From Ignavibacteria bacterium RIFOXYB12_FULL_35_14 (GTDB taxonomy: Bacteria > Bacteroidota > Ignavibacteria > Ignavibacteriales > Ignavibacteriaceae), in the NCBI GenBank assembly GCA_001803045.1, contig MHAR01000053.1, positions 1 to 64,000 of the forward strand: DNA of 64,000 nucleotides, in the 5' to 3' direction. Numbering within the stretch: the first letter of the stretch is position 1; every line of letters starts with the position of its first letter. Shown here piece after piece: positions 43,573-52,700 of the stretch. The position numbers were made by a program, and so were the translations under genes. Below the pieces are notes generated by a model. That model saw nothing but the letters and a program-made list of their open reading frames with translations. It was not told the DNA's origin and did no database searches.

Positions 43573-44499
43573 ATGCGAAAATTATATTACTTTTCGAAAT
43601 CGAACCTAAAACTCAAACAGTTTGAGTATCTGAATCCAAAATCGATACTTATCTATGTTATTGTTGTGCTTTTTCTATTAGGAATATCATGGGGAACGCT
43701 TAGTCTTATAGATCATTTCACTTCATCTTCAAACAGCATCTCTGCCTTAGAAAACGAAAATAAAATACTTCGTGAAAAACTTAAGAGCTTAACTGCATTG
43801 TACAAGGATGTTGATAAAGATCTGAAGGAACTTTGGACTGAAAACAATTATCTTCGTTTGGCAGCAAATTTACCACCCTTATCAGAGGATGAGACAGCTT
43901 TAGGAGTTGGTGGTAGTGAGTTTGAGGCTTCAATTAAATCAAATGTTGGTTTGTTAATAGATTTGCATGATTTATCAAAATACGTCGAGAAATTATCTCT
44001 AAAGCTTAAATTTGAGAAATCTGAACATCAGACTATTTCGAGTAAACTCAAAGAGAATAAAATATTGTTTGCTTCTATTCCGGCGATCAAACCTTCCGAA
44101 GGAGTGATTGGGCTAAATGGATTTGGAATGCGGGAACATCCAATACTTGGGCTAAATAAAATGCATGAGGGAATTGATATTATTACAGATGTTGGTACAA
44201 ATGTTCGATCTTCCGGAAGTGGTCTGGTTTCCTTCGTTGGGTTTAAAGGCGGATACGGTTTAACAGTTGAGATAGAACATGCTTCGGGTTACAAAACTAT
44301 TTATGCTCATTTATCCCGTTCATTAGTGAAGGTTGGTCAAAAAATTACAAGAGGGAAAGTAATTGCGTCAACAGGTAATTCCGGTTTATCAACTGGCCCG
44401 CATTTACATTATGAAGTACATCATGATGGAATTAAATTGGATCCGACCCAGTTTTTTTTCGATGATTTAGCTCTATTCGAACAAAAAATAAAAAAATAA
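43573..44499 (+). CDS. M23 family (LytM-type) metallopeptidase, membrane anchored
   Basis: A 308-residue cell-wall hydrolase or divisome activator. A basic N-terminus and one membrane segment (about 25-45) are followed by a coiled-coil (about 55-95), a linker, and the LytM domain (about 180-300) with the zinc motifs HEGIDI (HxxxD) and HLHYEVH (HxH), both complete, so it is probably an active endopeptidase. GFGMREHPI is typical of the family. Similar proteins neighbour bactofilin genes in many genomes, but none is present here. Its own TTGACA promoter sits immediately upstream. Confidence 0.93.
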   Translation: MRKLYYFSKSNLKLKQFEYLNPKSILIYVIVVLFLLGISWGTLSLIDHFTSSSNSISALENENKILREKLKSLTALYKDVDKDLKELWTENNYLRLAANLPPLSEDETALGVGGSEFEASIKSNVGLLIDLHDLSKYVEKLSLKLKFEKSEHQTISSKLKENKILFASIPAIKPSEGVIGLNGFGMREHPILGLNKMHEGIDIITDVGTNVRSSGSGLVSFVGFKGGYGLTVEIEHASGYKTIYAHLSRSLVKVGQKITRGKVIASTGNSGLSTGPHLHYEVHHDGIKLDPTQFFFDDLALFEQKIKK

Positions 44500-44519
44500 A
44501 TCTAACGGAGTTTTTAAAC

Positions 44520-44741
44520 ATGATCTGGACAGTAGAACTTGCCTCATATCTAGATGATGCCCCGTGGCCGGCTACTAAAGAGGAATTGATTGATTATGCT
44601 GATAGAATTGGTGCTCCATTAGAAGTTATTGAAAACCTTAAAGAGCTTGAGGAATCTGACGAGCCCTACGAATCGATAGAAGATATCTGGCCCGATTATC
44701 CGACTGAGGAAGATTTCTTCTATAACGAAGATGATTTTTAG
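44520..44741 (+). CDS. DUF2795 domain-containing small acidic protein
   Basis: A 73-residue, strongly acidic protein. The first part, VELASYLDDAPWPATKEELIDYADR, shortened here, fits DUF2795, a small helical family of unknown function; the C-terminus is a run of Asp, Glu and Phe. ACGGAG lies upstream of the ATG. It sits between the LytM peptidase and holB genes, 20-30 nt from each, so it is probably co-transcribed. Confidence 0.82.
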   Translation: MIWTVELASYLDDAPWPATKEELIDYADRIGAPLEVIENLKELEESDEPYESIEDIWPDYPTEEDFFYNEDDF

Positions 44742-44771
44742 TAAAATAAATTAGAAATAAACTTCCTGTCT

Positions 44772-45884
44772 ATGAATAAAAATTGGAACGGTATTTATGG
44801 ACATAAAAATAATAGGGAAGTATTAGATCGAATTATTGCCTCCTCTAACATACCACATGCATTTCTTTTCATAGGCAAACAAGGTGTTGGTAAAGATTAC
44901 TTTGCACTGCATTTAGCCCAATCCATTAACCGAAAATTCGCTTTAGGTGAGGAACAATCTCATGTTCTAAATGGAATAGCCAATCTTACTGAACCATACA
45001 TAAAATTTATTTTTGCTTTACCTCGCGGAAAAAATGAAACAGATGAATCAACTCCCTATGAAAAACTAAATCCCGATGATCTTGAAGAAGTTAAAAAAGA
45101 GATTAAAAAGAAAATTATAAACCCTTATCAGCGAATTCAAATTGGCAAGGCTAATGCTATTAAAGTCAGCAGCATTAGAGATATAAACAAGTTTTTGTCG
45201 CTTCAGTTCGAACAATCTTTCTATCGCTTTGTCCTCATTTCGGATGCTCATTTGATGAATGAAACTTCTCAAAATGCTCTACTTAAAAATCTAGAGGAGC
45301 CCCCGGAGAAGGTAATTTTCATTTTGACTACTCCATTTCCAGAACTTTTACGTGAAACGATTAGATCCAGGTGTTGGGCTCTGTATTTCAGTCCTCTGAC
45401 TGTTGATGATATTACTCAAATTCTGGTTGAATATTTTCAAATTGATAAAAGCCTGGCAAATGAAGTCGCCGTATTTGCGGATGGATCAGTAACAACTGCG
45501 AATCAACTTATTGAACATGACTTCCGAATGCTAAAAGACAGAACGATAAACTTTTTAAGATATTCACTTGGGAAAAAATTTCATTCGGCATATCAGGAAA
45601 TTACCAGCGTTTTAACTGATGGAGACACTTCCACATTTAAGCTATTCATTCAAATGATCATTACATGGCTTAATGATTTGCAGAGGTTTAGAACATCAAA
45701 TGTTGATTTCTTTTATTCCGACTATCGAGAGACTTTAGAAAAATTCAATAAAAAATTTCCTAATTCCAATATTCACGATGCCGTATATAAACTAGATTAT
45801 TTAAGTTCGCTTGTTCAAAATAATGTTAATTCTAATTTACTTGCAGCAAACTTAATTTATAGTATTTCAACACTGACTAAATAA
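44772..45884 (+). CDS. holB: DNA polymerase III delta' subunit-like ATPase
   Basis: A 370-residue clamp-loader AAA+ protein. It starts with WNGIYGHKNNREVLDRII and has Walker A GKQGVGKD (the Asp replaces the usual Ser/Thr, as often in delta' proteins that do not hydrolyse ATP), SQNALLKNLEEPP and the sensor/Arg-finger region TIRSRCWALYF. Delta' opens or loads the beta clamp together with delta and tau. Residues about 75-115 form an insertion rich in Lys and Glu, seen also in Bacteroidota homologues. Confidence 0.9.
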   Translation: MNKNWNGIYGHKNNREVLDRIIASSNIPHAFLFIGKQGVGKDYFALHLAQSINRKFALGEEQSHVLNGIANLTEPYIKFIFALPRGKNETDESTPYEKLNPDDLEEVKKEIKKKIINPYQRIQIGKANAIKVSSIRDINKFLSLQFEQSFYRFVLISDAHLMNETSQNALLKNLEEPPEKVIFILTTPFPELLRETIRSRCWALYFSPLTVDDITQILVEYFQIDKSLANEVAVFADGSVTTANQLIEHDFRMLKDRTINFLRYSLGKKFHSAYQEITSVLTDGDTSTFKLFIQMIITWLNDLQRFRTSNVDFFYSDYRETLEKFNKKFPNSNIHDAVYKLDYLSSLVQNNVNSNLLAANLIYSISTLTK

Positions 45885-45921
45885 TTTTTTATTGGTTTTA
45901 AATTTCAACATGGAGGTAAAA

Positions 45922-47103
45922 ATGAGTAAAACAGTTATTGTTGGTGCCAAGCGAACCGCCATCGGATCATTCGGCGGAATTTTAGCTTCATACAGTGCTC
46001 CACAGCTTGGTAGTTTAGCAATCAAATCAGTTTTAGAAGATTCGAAGATGGCGACTGACTCGGTTGAAGAAGTAATTATGGGAAATGTTTTAGCGGCAGG
46101 GTTGGGACAAGCACCTGCACGACAAGCGGCTTTGTTTTCGGGTCTTTCTGAAAAAACTGAATGCTTGACCATTAATAAAATGTGCGGCAGTGGTCTAAAA
46201 GCTGTTATGCTTGCTCATCAGGCTATTCTCTTGGGCGATGCGGAGATAGTCATCGCTGGCGGTCAAGAGAGCATGAGCAATGCGCCATATTTATTGCCTA
46301 ACGCAAGATCTGGTTATCGCTTGGGTGATGGTCAAATTATTGATTCAATGATTAAGGATGGGCTTTGGGACGTTTACAACAACATTCACATGGGTAGTTG
46401 TGCAGAAAAATGTGCGAAGGATTTCAACTTCAAAAGGGAAGAACTTGATGAATTTGCAATTAATTCATATCGCAAAGCACTCGATGCTCAAAGATCAGGA
46501 AGATTCAATGATGAAATTGTAAAGATCAAACAAAAATCTAAAACGGGGGAGACTGTGATAGACAAAGATGAAGAACCAGAGAAAGTCAAATTCGATAAGA
46601 TTCCAGCTTTGAGGCCTGTCTTTGATAAGGACGGAGTTGTAACAGCAGCAAATGCATCGAGCATTAATGATGGTGCGGCTGCACTTTTAGTTATGTCCGA
46701 AAAGAAAGCCCTTGAAATGGGATTTGTACCACTTGTTGAAATCATCGCTCAGAGTTCAGCAGCAAAAGCTCCTATTGAATTTACCACTGCACCCGCTGAT
46801 GCAATAAATAAGGTTTTGATGAAGGCAAACTTAAAAAAAGAAGATATTGATCTTTTTGAGATAAATGAGGCATTTGCTGTAGTATCTTTAGCTGTGAATA
46901 AAATTTTAGGATTGGATGGATTCAATGTTAATGTTAATGGTGGTGCCGTTGCACTTGGACATCCAATTGGTGCAAGCGGAGCAAGGATTCTTGTTACTCT
47001 TATTCATGAAATGCAAAAGAGAAATTCCAAGTATGGTTTGGCTTCACTTTGCATTGGCGGCGGGGAAGCATCAGCTTTAATTATCAAAAAGTATGAAAGG
47101 TAA
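45922..47103 (+). CDS. Acetyl-CoA C-acetyltransferase (thiolase)
   Basis: A 393-residue thiolase. Active-site residues are complete: Cys88 in KMCGSGLKA, His in GHPIGASGA (about residue 347) and the second Cys in SLCIGGGEA. FEINEAFAVV is also conserved. It condenses two acetyl-CoA or cleaves acetoacetyl-CoA. The ATG at 45922 follows a GGAGGT at 45912-45917; a longer in-frame start would lie inside the holB spacer. It precedes the 3-hydroxyacyl-CoA dehydrogenase gene by 5 nt, so together they supply two consecutive steps of butyrate-type synthesis or of beta-oxidation. Confidence 0.95.
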   Translation: MSKTVIVGAKRTAIGSFGGILASYSAPQLGSLAIKSVLEDSKMATDSVEEVIMGNVLAAGLGQAPARQAALFSGLSEKTECLTINKMCGSGLKAVMLAHQAILLGDAEIVIAGGQESMSNAPYLLPNARSGYRLGDGQIIDSMIKDGLWDVYNNIHMGSCAEKCAKDFNFKREELDEFAINSYRKALDAQRSGRFNDEIVKIKQKSKTGETVIDKDEEPEKVKFDKIPALRPVFDKDGVVTAANASSINDGAAALLVMSEKKALEMGFVPLVEIIAQSSAAKAPIEFTTAPADAINKVLMKANLKKEDIDLFEINEAFAVVSLAVNKILGLDGFNVNVNGGAVALGHPIGASGARILVTLIHEMQKRNSKYGLASLCIGGGEASALIIKKYER

Positions 47104-47108
47104 TTGAA

Positions 47109-47960
47109 ATGGAATTTAATAAAATTGCAGTGGTAGGCGGCGGAACTATGGGTAATGGAATCGCTCATGTTTTTGCCTTGAAAGGTTTTCATGTCAATTT
47201 GATTGAAATGTCCGAAGAGCTTGTGCGTAAGGCAATTAAAACGATTGAAGGAAATTTAGATCGTCAGTTAAAAAAGCAATTGATCGATGAGAAGTCAAAG
47301 AGCGATGCTCTCGCAAGAATCTCACCTATTGTCGGACTGGAAAATACTCCAGGTGAAGTTGATTTAGTTATCGAAGCAATTTATGAAAATAAAGATGCTA
47401 AAATATCTTTATTTAATAAGTTACAAAACATAATTAAGCAAGAGTCTATATTTGCCAGCAATACTTCATCAATCTCTATTACCGAACTTGCCTCGGCATC
47501 ACGACCTGATAAATTCATCGGTATGCATTTCATGAATCCTGTTCCAATGATGAAGCTTATCGAAATTATACGCGGATATTCAACCAGTAATTCAACGTAT
47601 AATGCCATAAAAGAATTATCTCTTAAGATTGATAAAGTTCCGGTTGAGGTTCATGATTATCCTGGCTTCATTTCAAACCGAATACTTATGCCCATGATAA
47701 ATGAAGCTATCTACACTTTAATGGAAGGCGTAGCAAGCGCTGAGGACATTGACACTGTGATGAAGTTAGGCATGAATCATCCTATGGGACCTTTGACCTT
47801 AGCAGACTTTATTGGATTAGATGTTTGCCTGGCAATAATGGAAGTGCTTTATAATGGATTCAATGATTCAAAATATCGTCCTTGCCCGTTATTAAAGAAG
47901 ATGGTGACAGCAAAAAAATTAGGCAGAAAAACCGGAGAAGGTTTTTTCAAATACAGCTAG
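47109..47960 (+). CDS. 3-hydroxybutyryl-CoA dehydrogenase
   Basis: A 283-residue NAD(P)-dependent enzyme. The Rossmann motif VGGGTMGNGIAHVFAL opens the protein, then FASNTSSISITELA (catalytic Ser), IGMHFMNPVPMMKLIEII (catalytic His and Asn) and GFISNRILMPMINEA in the helical C-terminal domain. It oxidises or reduces 3-hydroxyacyl-CoA/acetoacetyl-CoA. It is a stand-alone Hbd-type protein with no enoyl-CoA hydratase fusion. Last plus-strand gene before the strand switch. Confidence 0.95.
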   Translation: MEFNKIAVVGGGTMGNGIAHVFALKGFHVNLIEMSEELVRKAIKTIEGNLDRQLKKQLIDEKSKSDALARISPIVGLENTPGEVDLVIEAIYENKDAKISLFNKLQNIIKQESIFASNTSSISITELASASRPDKFIGMHFMNPVPMMKLIEIIRGYSTSNSTYNAIKELSLKIDKVPVEVHDYPGFISNRILMPMINEAIYTLMEGVASAEDIDTVMKLGMNHPMGPLTLADFIGLDVCLAIMEVLYNGFNDSKYRPCPLLKKMVTAKKLGRKTGEGFFKYS

Positions 47961-48076
47961 AGATCAAAGACTAAACAAAGTCCATATCTAATAAATACCG
48001 TGTCAGTTCAAAAGTAGTACTAGAGGGTCACATCTGTCCGATAATATATATTATGTAAACTATGAAATACCCTAAT

Positions 48077-48283
48077 CTATATAGACCCTATGAGTTTCAG
48101 GTATAAGTAAATAACCATCAAAATCAATACAATCCAGATAATGGGACTTCTCTTTCTTTGAATTTGTTTCCGCTTAGATGCAAACCCTAGCTTTCTTTTT
48201 TTACGTTCCTTTTCATCTAACTCAGGCTTATAAAACCTTGGCGAATAATCAAAGACTCTATGTTGCGGTTTTTTCATAAACAT
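48077..48283 (-). CDS. Small hypothetical protein with C-terminal membrane helix
   Basis: A 68-residue protein of no recognised family. The first 45 residues are highly basic (KPQHRVFDYSPRFYKP, then a Lys/Arg-rich run) and the last about 20 form one membrane helix (IIWIVLILMVIYLYLKLI). It starts 9 nt downstream of the ftsY stop, so it belongs to the purF-to-ftsY transcription unit. The tail-anchor layout suggests a membrane-tethered nucleic-acid or ribosome-contacting protein; that is a guess. Confidence 0.65.
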   Translation of the reverse strand: MFMKKPQHRVFDYSPRFYKPELDEKERKKRKLGFASKRKQIQRKRSPIIWIVLILMVIYLYLKLIGSI

Positions 48284-48292
48284 TTTGTTATC

Positions 48293-49222
48293 TCAATTAA
48301 TATCAACAATTGCTGAAATAAATTCTTCAGCATTAAATGGTTGAAGATCAGTTATATCTTCACCGACACCGATATATTTTACAGGGATTTTCTGTTTCTC
48401 AAATATTTGAAAAACGATTCCGCCTTTTGCTGTCCCATCAAGTTTTGTGATAACCAATCCTGTAATGAGAGCTGTCTTAGAGAACTCATCTGATTGTACA
48501 ACAGCATTTTGTCCTGAGTTCCCATCAAGTACAAGCAAAGTTTCATCGGGAGCACGATTAAGTTTTTTTGTAATAATTCGATTAAGCTTCACCAGTTCGT
48601 CCATTAGGTAAGATTTAGTATGCAGTCGACCCGCAGTATCAATCAATAAAACATCATATTTCTCTTTATGTGCTTTTTCAATGGCTTCATAGGCTACTGC
48701 TGAAGGATCAACTGATTTTTCACTTATTACTATATCAGCTTTTGCTCGTTCGGACCAAATTTCTAGTTGCTCACTTGCCGCAGCTCTAAAGGTGTCGGAA
48801 GCGGCGATCAGTACTTTTTTTCCTTGTTCCTTGTAATTATAAGCCAGCTTACCTATGGTAGTTGTCTTCCCTGCCCCGTTTACACCAATAACCAAAATAA
48901 TATAAGGTTTTGCTTGATTATTTGATTCACTTACTCTTGAGGTGGAATTATTATCAAATATTTTTTTTAATTCGGATTTTACAACATCAAAAATTATTTT
49001 GTCGCTTGTCCTATCTTTTGTGTTAAGCATTTTGGTGCGGACGTTTTCAATTATTTTATTGGAAAGATAATATCCGACATCGGACGAAATTAAAATTTCC
49101 TCTATCTGCTCAAGTGTATTCGAATCTATACTGGCTTTGCCTGAAATAGTTTCTTTAATTCGATTAACAAGATTATTCCTGGTTTTTGAAAGTCGATCTC
49201 GAAGACTATTAAATATGCTCAT
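48293..49222 (-). CDS. ftsY: Signal recognition particle receptor FtsY
   Basis: A 309-residue SRP GTPase comprising only the N and G domains; the long acidic A domain of E. coli FtsY is absent, as in many bacteria. Motifs: GVNGAGKTTTIGKLA (P loop), DTFRAAASEQL, DTAGRLHTK, TKLDGTAKGG and GVGEDITDLQPF at the end. It docks ribosome-SRP complexes at the membrane. It overlaps the pgsA gene by 14 nt. Confidence 0.96.
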   Translation of the reverse strand: MSIFNSLRDRLSKTRNNLVNRIKETISGKASIDSNTLEQIEEILISSDVGYYLSNKIIENVRTKMLNTKDRTSDKIIFDVVKSELKKIFDNNSTSRVSESNNQAKPYIILVIGVNGAGKTTTIGKLAYNYKEQGKKVLIAASDTFRAAASEQLEIWSERAKADIVISEKSVDPSAVAYEAIEKAHKEKYDVLLIDTAGRLHTKSYLMDELVKLNRIITKKLNRAPDETLLVLDGNSGQNAVVQSDEFSKTALITGLVITKLDGTAKGGIVFQIFEKQKIPVKYIGVGEDITDLQPFNAEEFISAIVDIN

Positions 49223-49781
49223 TCTGTTTATTCATTTTTAAAAATTCTAAAGCGCGAACTACGTAACCTACCAGCGAAGCATAAATAAGAAATATGCTGC
49301 TGTAGTAAATAATTATAAATATTAAATTCTTTTTATTCAATCCAGCAATTACAAGCAAGAAAACAAAGCCTATAACCGTAACAGTAATTTTTCCTAATAA
49401 ATTTGATGGAAGAACTTTCTTTAGCTTTAGTGAAATTAGAATTCCACCTGTAAATATAATTACATCTCTTAGTAAGATAATGAGCAGAAAATAACCGCTC
49501 AATTCTCCAATGAGGTATAATTTAATGGTAAGAACTGCAACCAAAATTTTGTCTGCAAGAGGATCGATTATCTTACCTATTTCGGTAATTTCATTTCTTT
49601 TTCTTGCTACATAACCATCCAGATAATCAGTTATTGCTGCTACTATGCATAAAGTGAAGGTAAGGGTGCGATAAGTTCCATCGTGAAAGTTGCTTAAACT
49701 AAACCAGACTGGGAAGATAAGCAGCAGTCTGAAAAAGCTTAGTACATTTGAAATGGTAAATAATTGATTTCTTTCAATCAC
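49209..49781 (-). CDS. pgsA: CDP-diacylglycerol-glycerol-3-phosphate 3-phosphatidyltransferase
   Basis: A 190-residue inner-membrane enzyme making phosphatidylglycerophosphate. The CDP-alcohol phosphotransferase motif is complete: the DYLDGYVAR start and the GKIIDPLADK end supply the DGxxAR...GxxxDxxxD metal and substrate residues. About five membrane segments. PgsA is the likeliest member of the family, but another CDP-alcohol transferase cannot be excluded. Its ATG overlaps the stop of the subtilisin gene by 4 nt. Confidence 0.9.
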   Translation of the reverse strand: MIERNQLFTISNVLSFFRLLLIFPVWFSLSNFHDGTYRTLTFTLCIVAAITDYLDGYVARKRNEITEIGKIIDPLADKILVAVLTIKLYLIGELSGYFLLIILLRDVIIFTGGILISLKLKKVLPSNLLGKITVTVIGFVFLLVIAGLNKKNLIFIIIYYSSIFLIYASLVGYVVRALEFLKMNKQNEHI

Positions 49782-52700
49782 CGGACTACCGCAAACTTGC
49801 CGATTTTTTCTTCAACTTCATTTCCCGTATTATCCAATCTTACAATTCGATAAATATATATCCCGGAATTCAATGGTTCACCATTTTGATCTTTTAGAAA
49901 AAACTCCACTCCCCCATCGCCGTTATTCTCTTCAACTGTTGCAATTTGTTTTCCCTGCAAATTAAGAATTAATATTTTTGCCTTATTTGAAAGATTTGCA
50001 AAAGTGATTTTACCTAAACCGTTTTGAACATTAACTGGCTGCGGATAAACATAAACATCAGATAAATCTTTAGCAAAGCTTGTCAATACAAGGTAGCTTC
50101 CGGCACCCGATGCAATCTGGATACTTCCTGTTTGAGTGGACGATTTTATGTTGCTTATTTTTAATACATACTCTTTACCTACTGAACCAACAGGTTTCTG
50201 CTTATCCCAGCTTAAATAAATGCTTTTCTTATCGCTCTGGTCAACTGTGATTGATGTAACATTTATCAAAGGATTAAAAACGTAATTATCAGAATTTTGA
50301 ACTGTGCTTTCATCAACTTCGAGATTAAAAGTAATTCTTACTTTATATGGATTAACTAGCTGATGCGATGTGATAAAAAACTGTTCCTGTTGAACTATTA
50401 TCGTATCAACCACGAAAGCAACTGTATCCGTTTTAATCGGTGAGCCATAATAATCACGAATGTCCATTATGATTAAAGAATTACTACCGAGGGGAAGATT
50501 TCTATTAAATGTCAGAAGCAAAGAATTTTGATTTTGTGGAGAAATAGAATTCGGAATTCCTAATTTAATTAACGTAAAAGAGCCAAGATTATCAATTGTG
50601 TTACTTATTCTTTCCGTGAATGTGACTATTATGCTTTTTGCTGTCGTCGAAGTAATTAACTTAATCTTAGCAGGTGAATGTGAATAAATTTTTACAATCT
50701 GGCTAAAGTTTGAAATCGGATCTGGTTTTGAGGCATCATAGGATATGACTGCATAAAAATAATTTTTATTATTTATTACAGATAAATCTGTGTATTCAGT
50801 ATTTAAAACTGAATCAATTAGAAACAAACTGGATTCGCTCTCGCCGCAATAAACATAAAACTTGTTACCAAAACCATTCCATTGCAAATAAATGCTTGAT
50901 GAATCTTTGCTGTATCCTGCTAAATCATAAGGAGTATTAGCTTTATTGGAAAAGGCAAACTCATAAAACTTAATGCCTTCGTTAGTCGGAAATGCGACGT
51001 CCTTTACCCCATTTCTGTTTAAATCCCCAACAAATATCGTACTTGAGTTTACATTTTCCTTATAAGAGACAACCAGATTCTGAGATGCGGTTGATTTGAA
51101 AATGTAAGAATACGGAAAAATAAAAACGATCAGTTCCTGTTTTCCATCCAAGTCAAGATCGGCAAATTTAATGCTGCTTTCAGCAGATCTAAAGGAACTA
51201 TTGAATTCAACTGAAGCATCAATAAAAGCCTGATCATAAAGCGTACTCAAATTACCACCAGCGTAAGTAAATATAATTAACCGGTAAAATGGAGCAATAT
51301 CAAGCTCGTCGATGGAGTGAATTAAAACTGCAATGTCCTGAAAACCATCTCCATTGTAATCACCTGCGTCAATTAAAGCCGAAGAACCTAAAAACTCGGT
51401 TGAAAATATTTTGTCCTTCACATAAGTATTTGGGCTTTGAATTTCATAAGAAAAAACATCGCCATCACGGTCAACCATCCAAATTTCATTTTTGCTATCG
51501 TTATCTGTATCAGTGATTACTGAATTTGGTGCATCAACTAGATTTCCACCGAATCCTTCCGGAGTGAAGTTTGATAATTTACGGGGATTTTCTAATCCAA
51601 GGTTGGAATTAACTTTCCAAATGATTATGGACGTATCGCTGTCAACTGCTAACACCTCTATAATTCCATCAAGATCGATATCTTTAGCCATAATTGGCCA
51701 GAACATGCCTGAAGAGTCTGCGAATTTATTTGTGAAAGTAAACGAACCTAATGAGGTCTGTTCATCAATATAACCATTTCGTTGAATTGAACTCAACAAG
51801 TCCACTTTACCATTGAAATTAAAATCTCCGACATCTCTTGGTAATTTATTTAATATTGAGTCAATCTTGATGAAATTATTTCCCTCTAATTTATACAAGC
51901 TGTAAAATAAATCTTGTGTCGGATAAAATTCACTGAACAAAACTTCATTAAAATTTTGAGATAAGTAGTTCGTGGGTTTTTTAAATATTGTTCCTTTATT
52001 TAAAGAATATGGTAATTCAATTTCCGAACTGATCAAAGAACTGAACTCAGTCGTAACTGTGAATAACGAATCATTAAACCGAACTACGGTGCTTTTTAAT
52101 CCAACTAAATTTTCAATTTCAAAGTAAATATCGTAAGTAGCATTCTGTTCTACTAAATGCTTGGGGATGAAACCATAATGCAGTTTTTTTGCAAACTGAT
52201 TGTTGGAGGCAAAACCGTCTAAAGTTACAAAGTTGAAATTTGGTTCTCCCTGCTTTCTGTAAAACATTCGAACGATGGATGGTTCATTGCTTTGAACAGC
52301 AGCAAGAATTGTAGTTCTATTTCCATAAAAAGCCGGGCCAAATGAAATCAGTTCTCCTAATGGAGCTGATCTATCAATATGAAAATTGACTCTTTCTTCC
52401 AACGTTCTCCCGTTGTTAAGATAAACAACTAATCTCAGATTATAAACAGTATCCGCAAATGCTGAAATATCTAACGAATAAATATTTTGATTGCTGAATT
52501 GATTCAATCCATTTTGAATTAACTGCGTCCAATTATTTGGATTTAGTCCGACACCATAGTAAAGTTCATACTTCGTAAAATATGGCGACAAGATTGTTGC
52601 ATTTATTTCTAAAGTATTGTCAAAAGTAGCAAAGTCTTGAGAAGGATTATTTATTTTTATTTTTGATGGAGCAATAACGCTTAATGCTTTGAATAAATTT

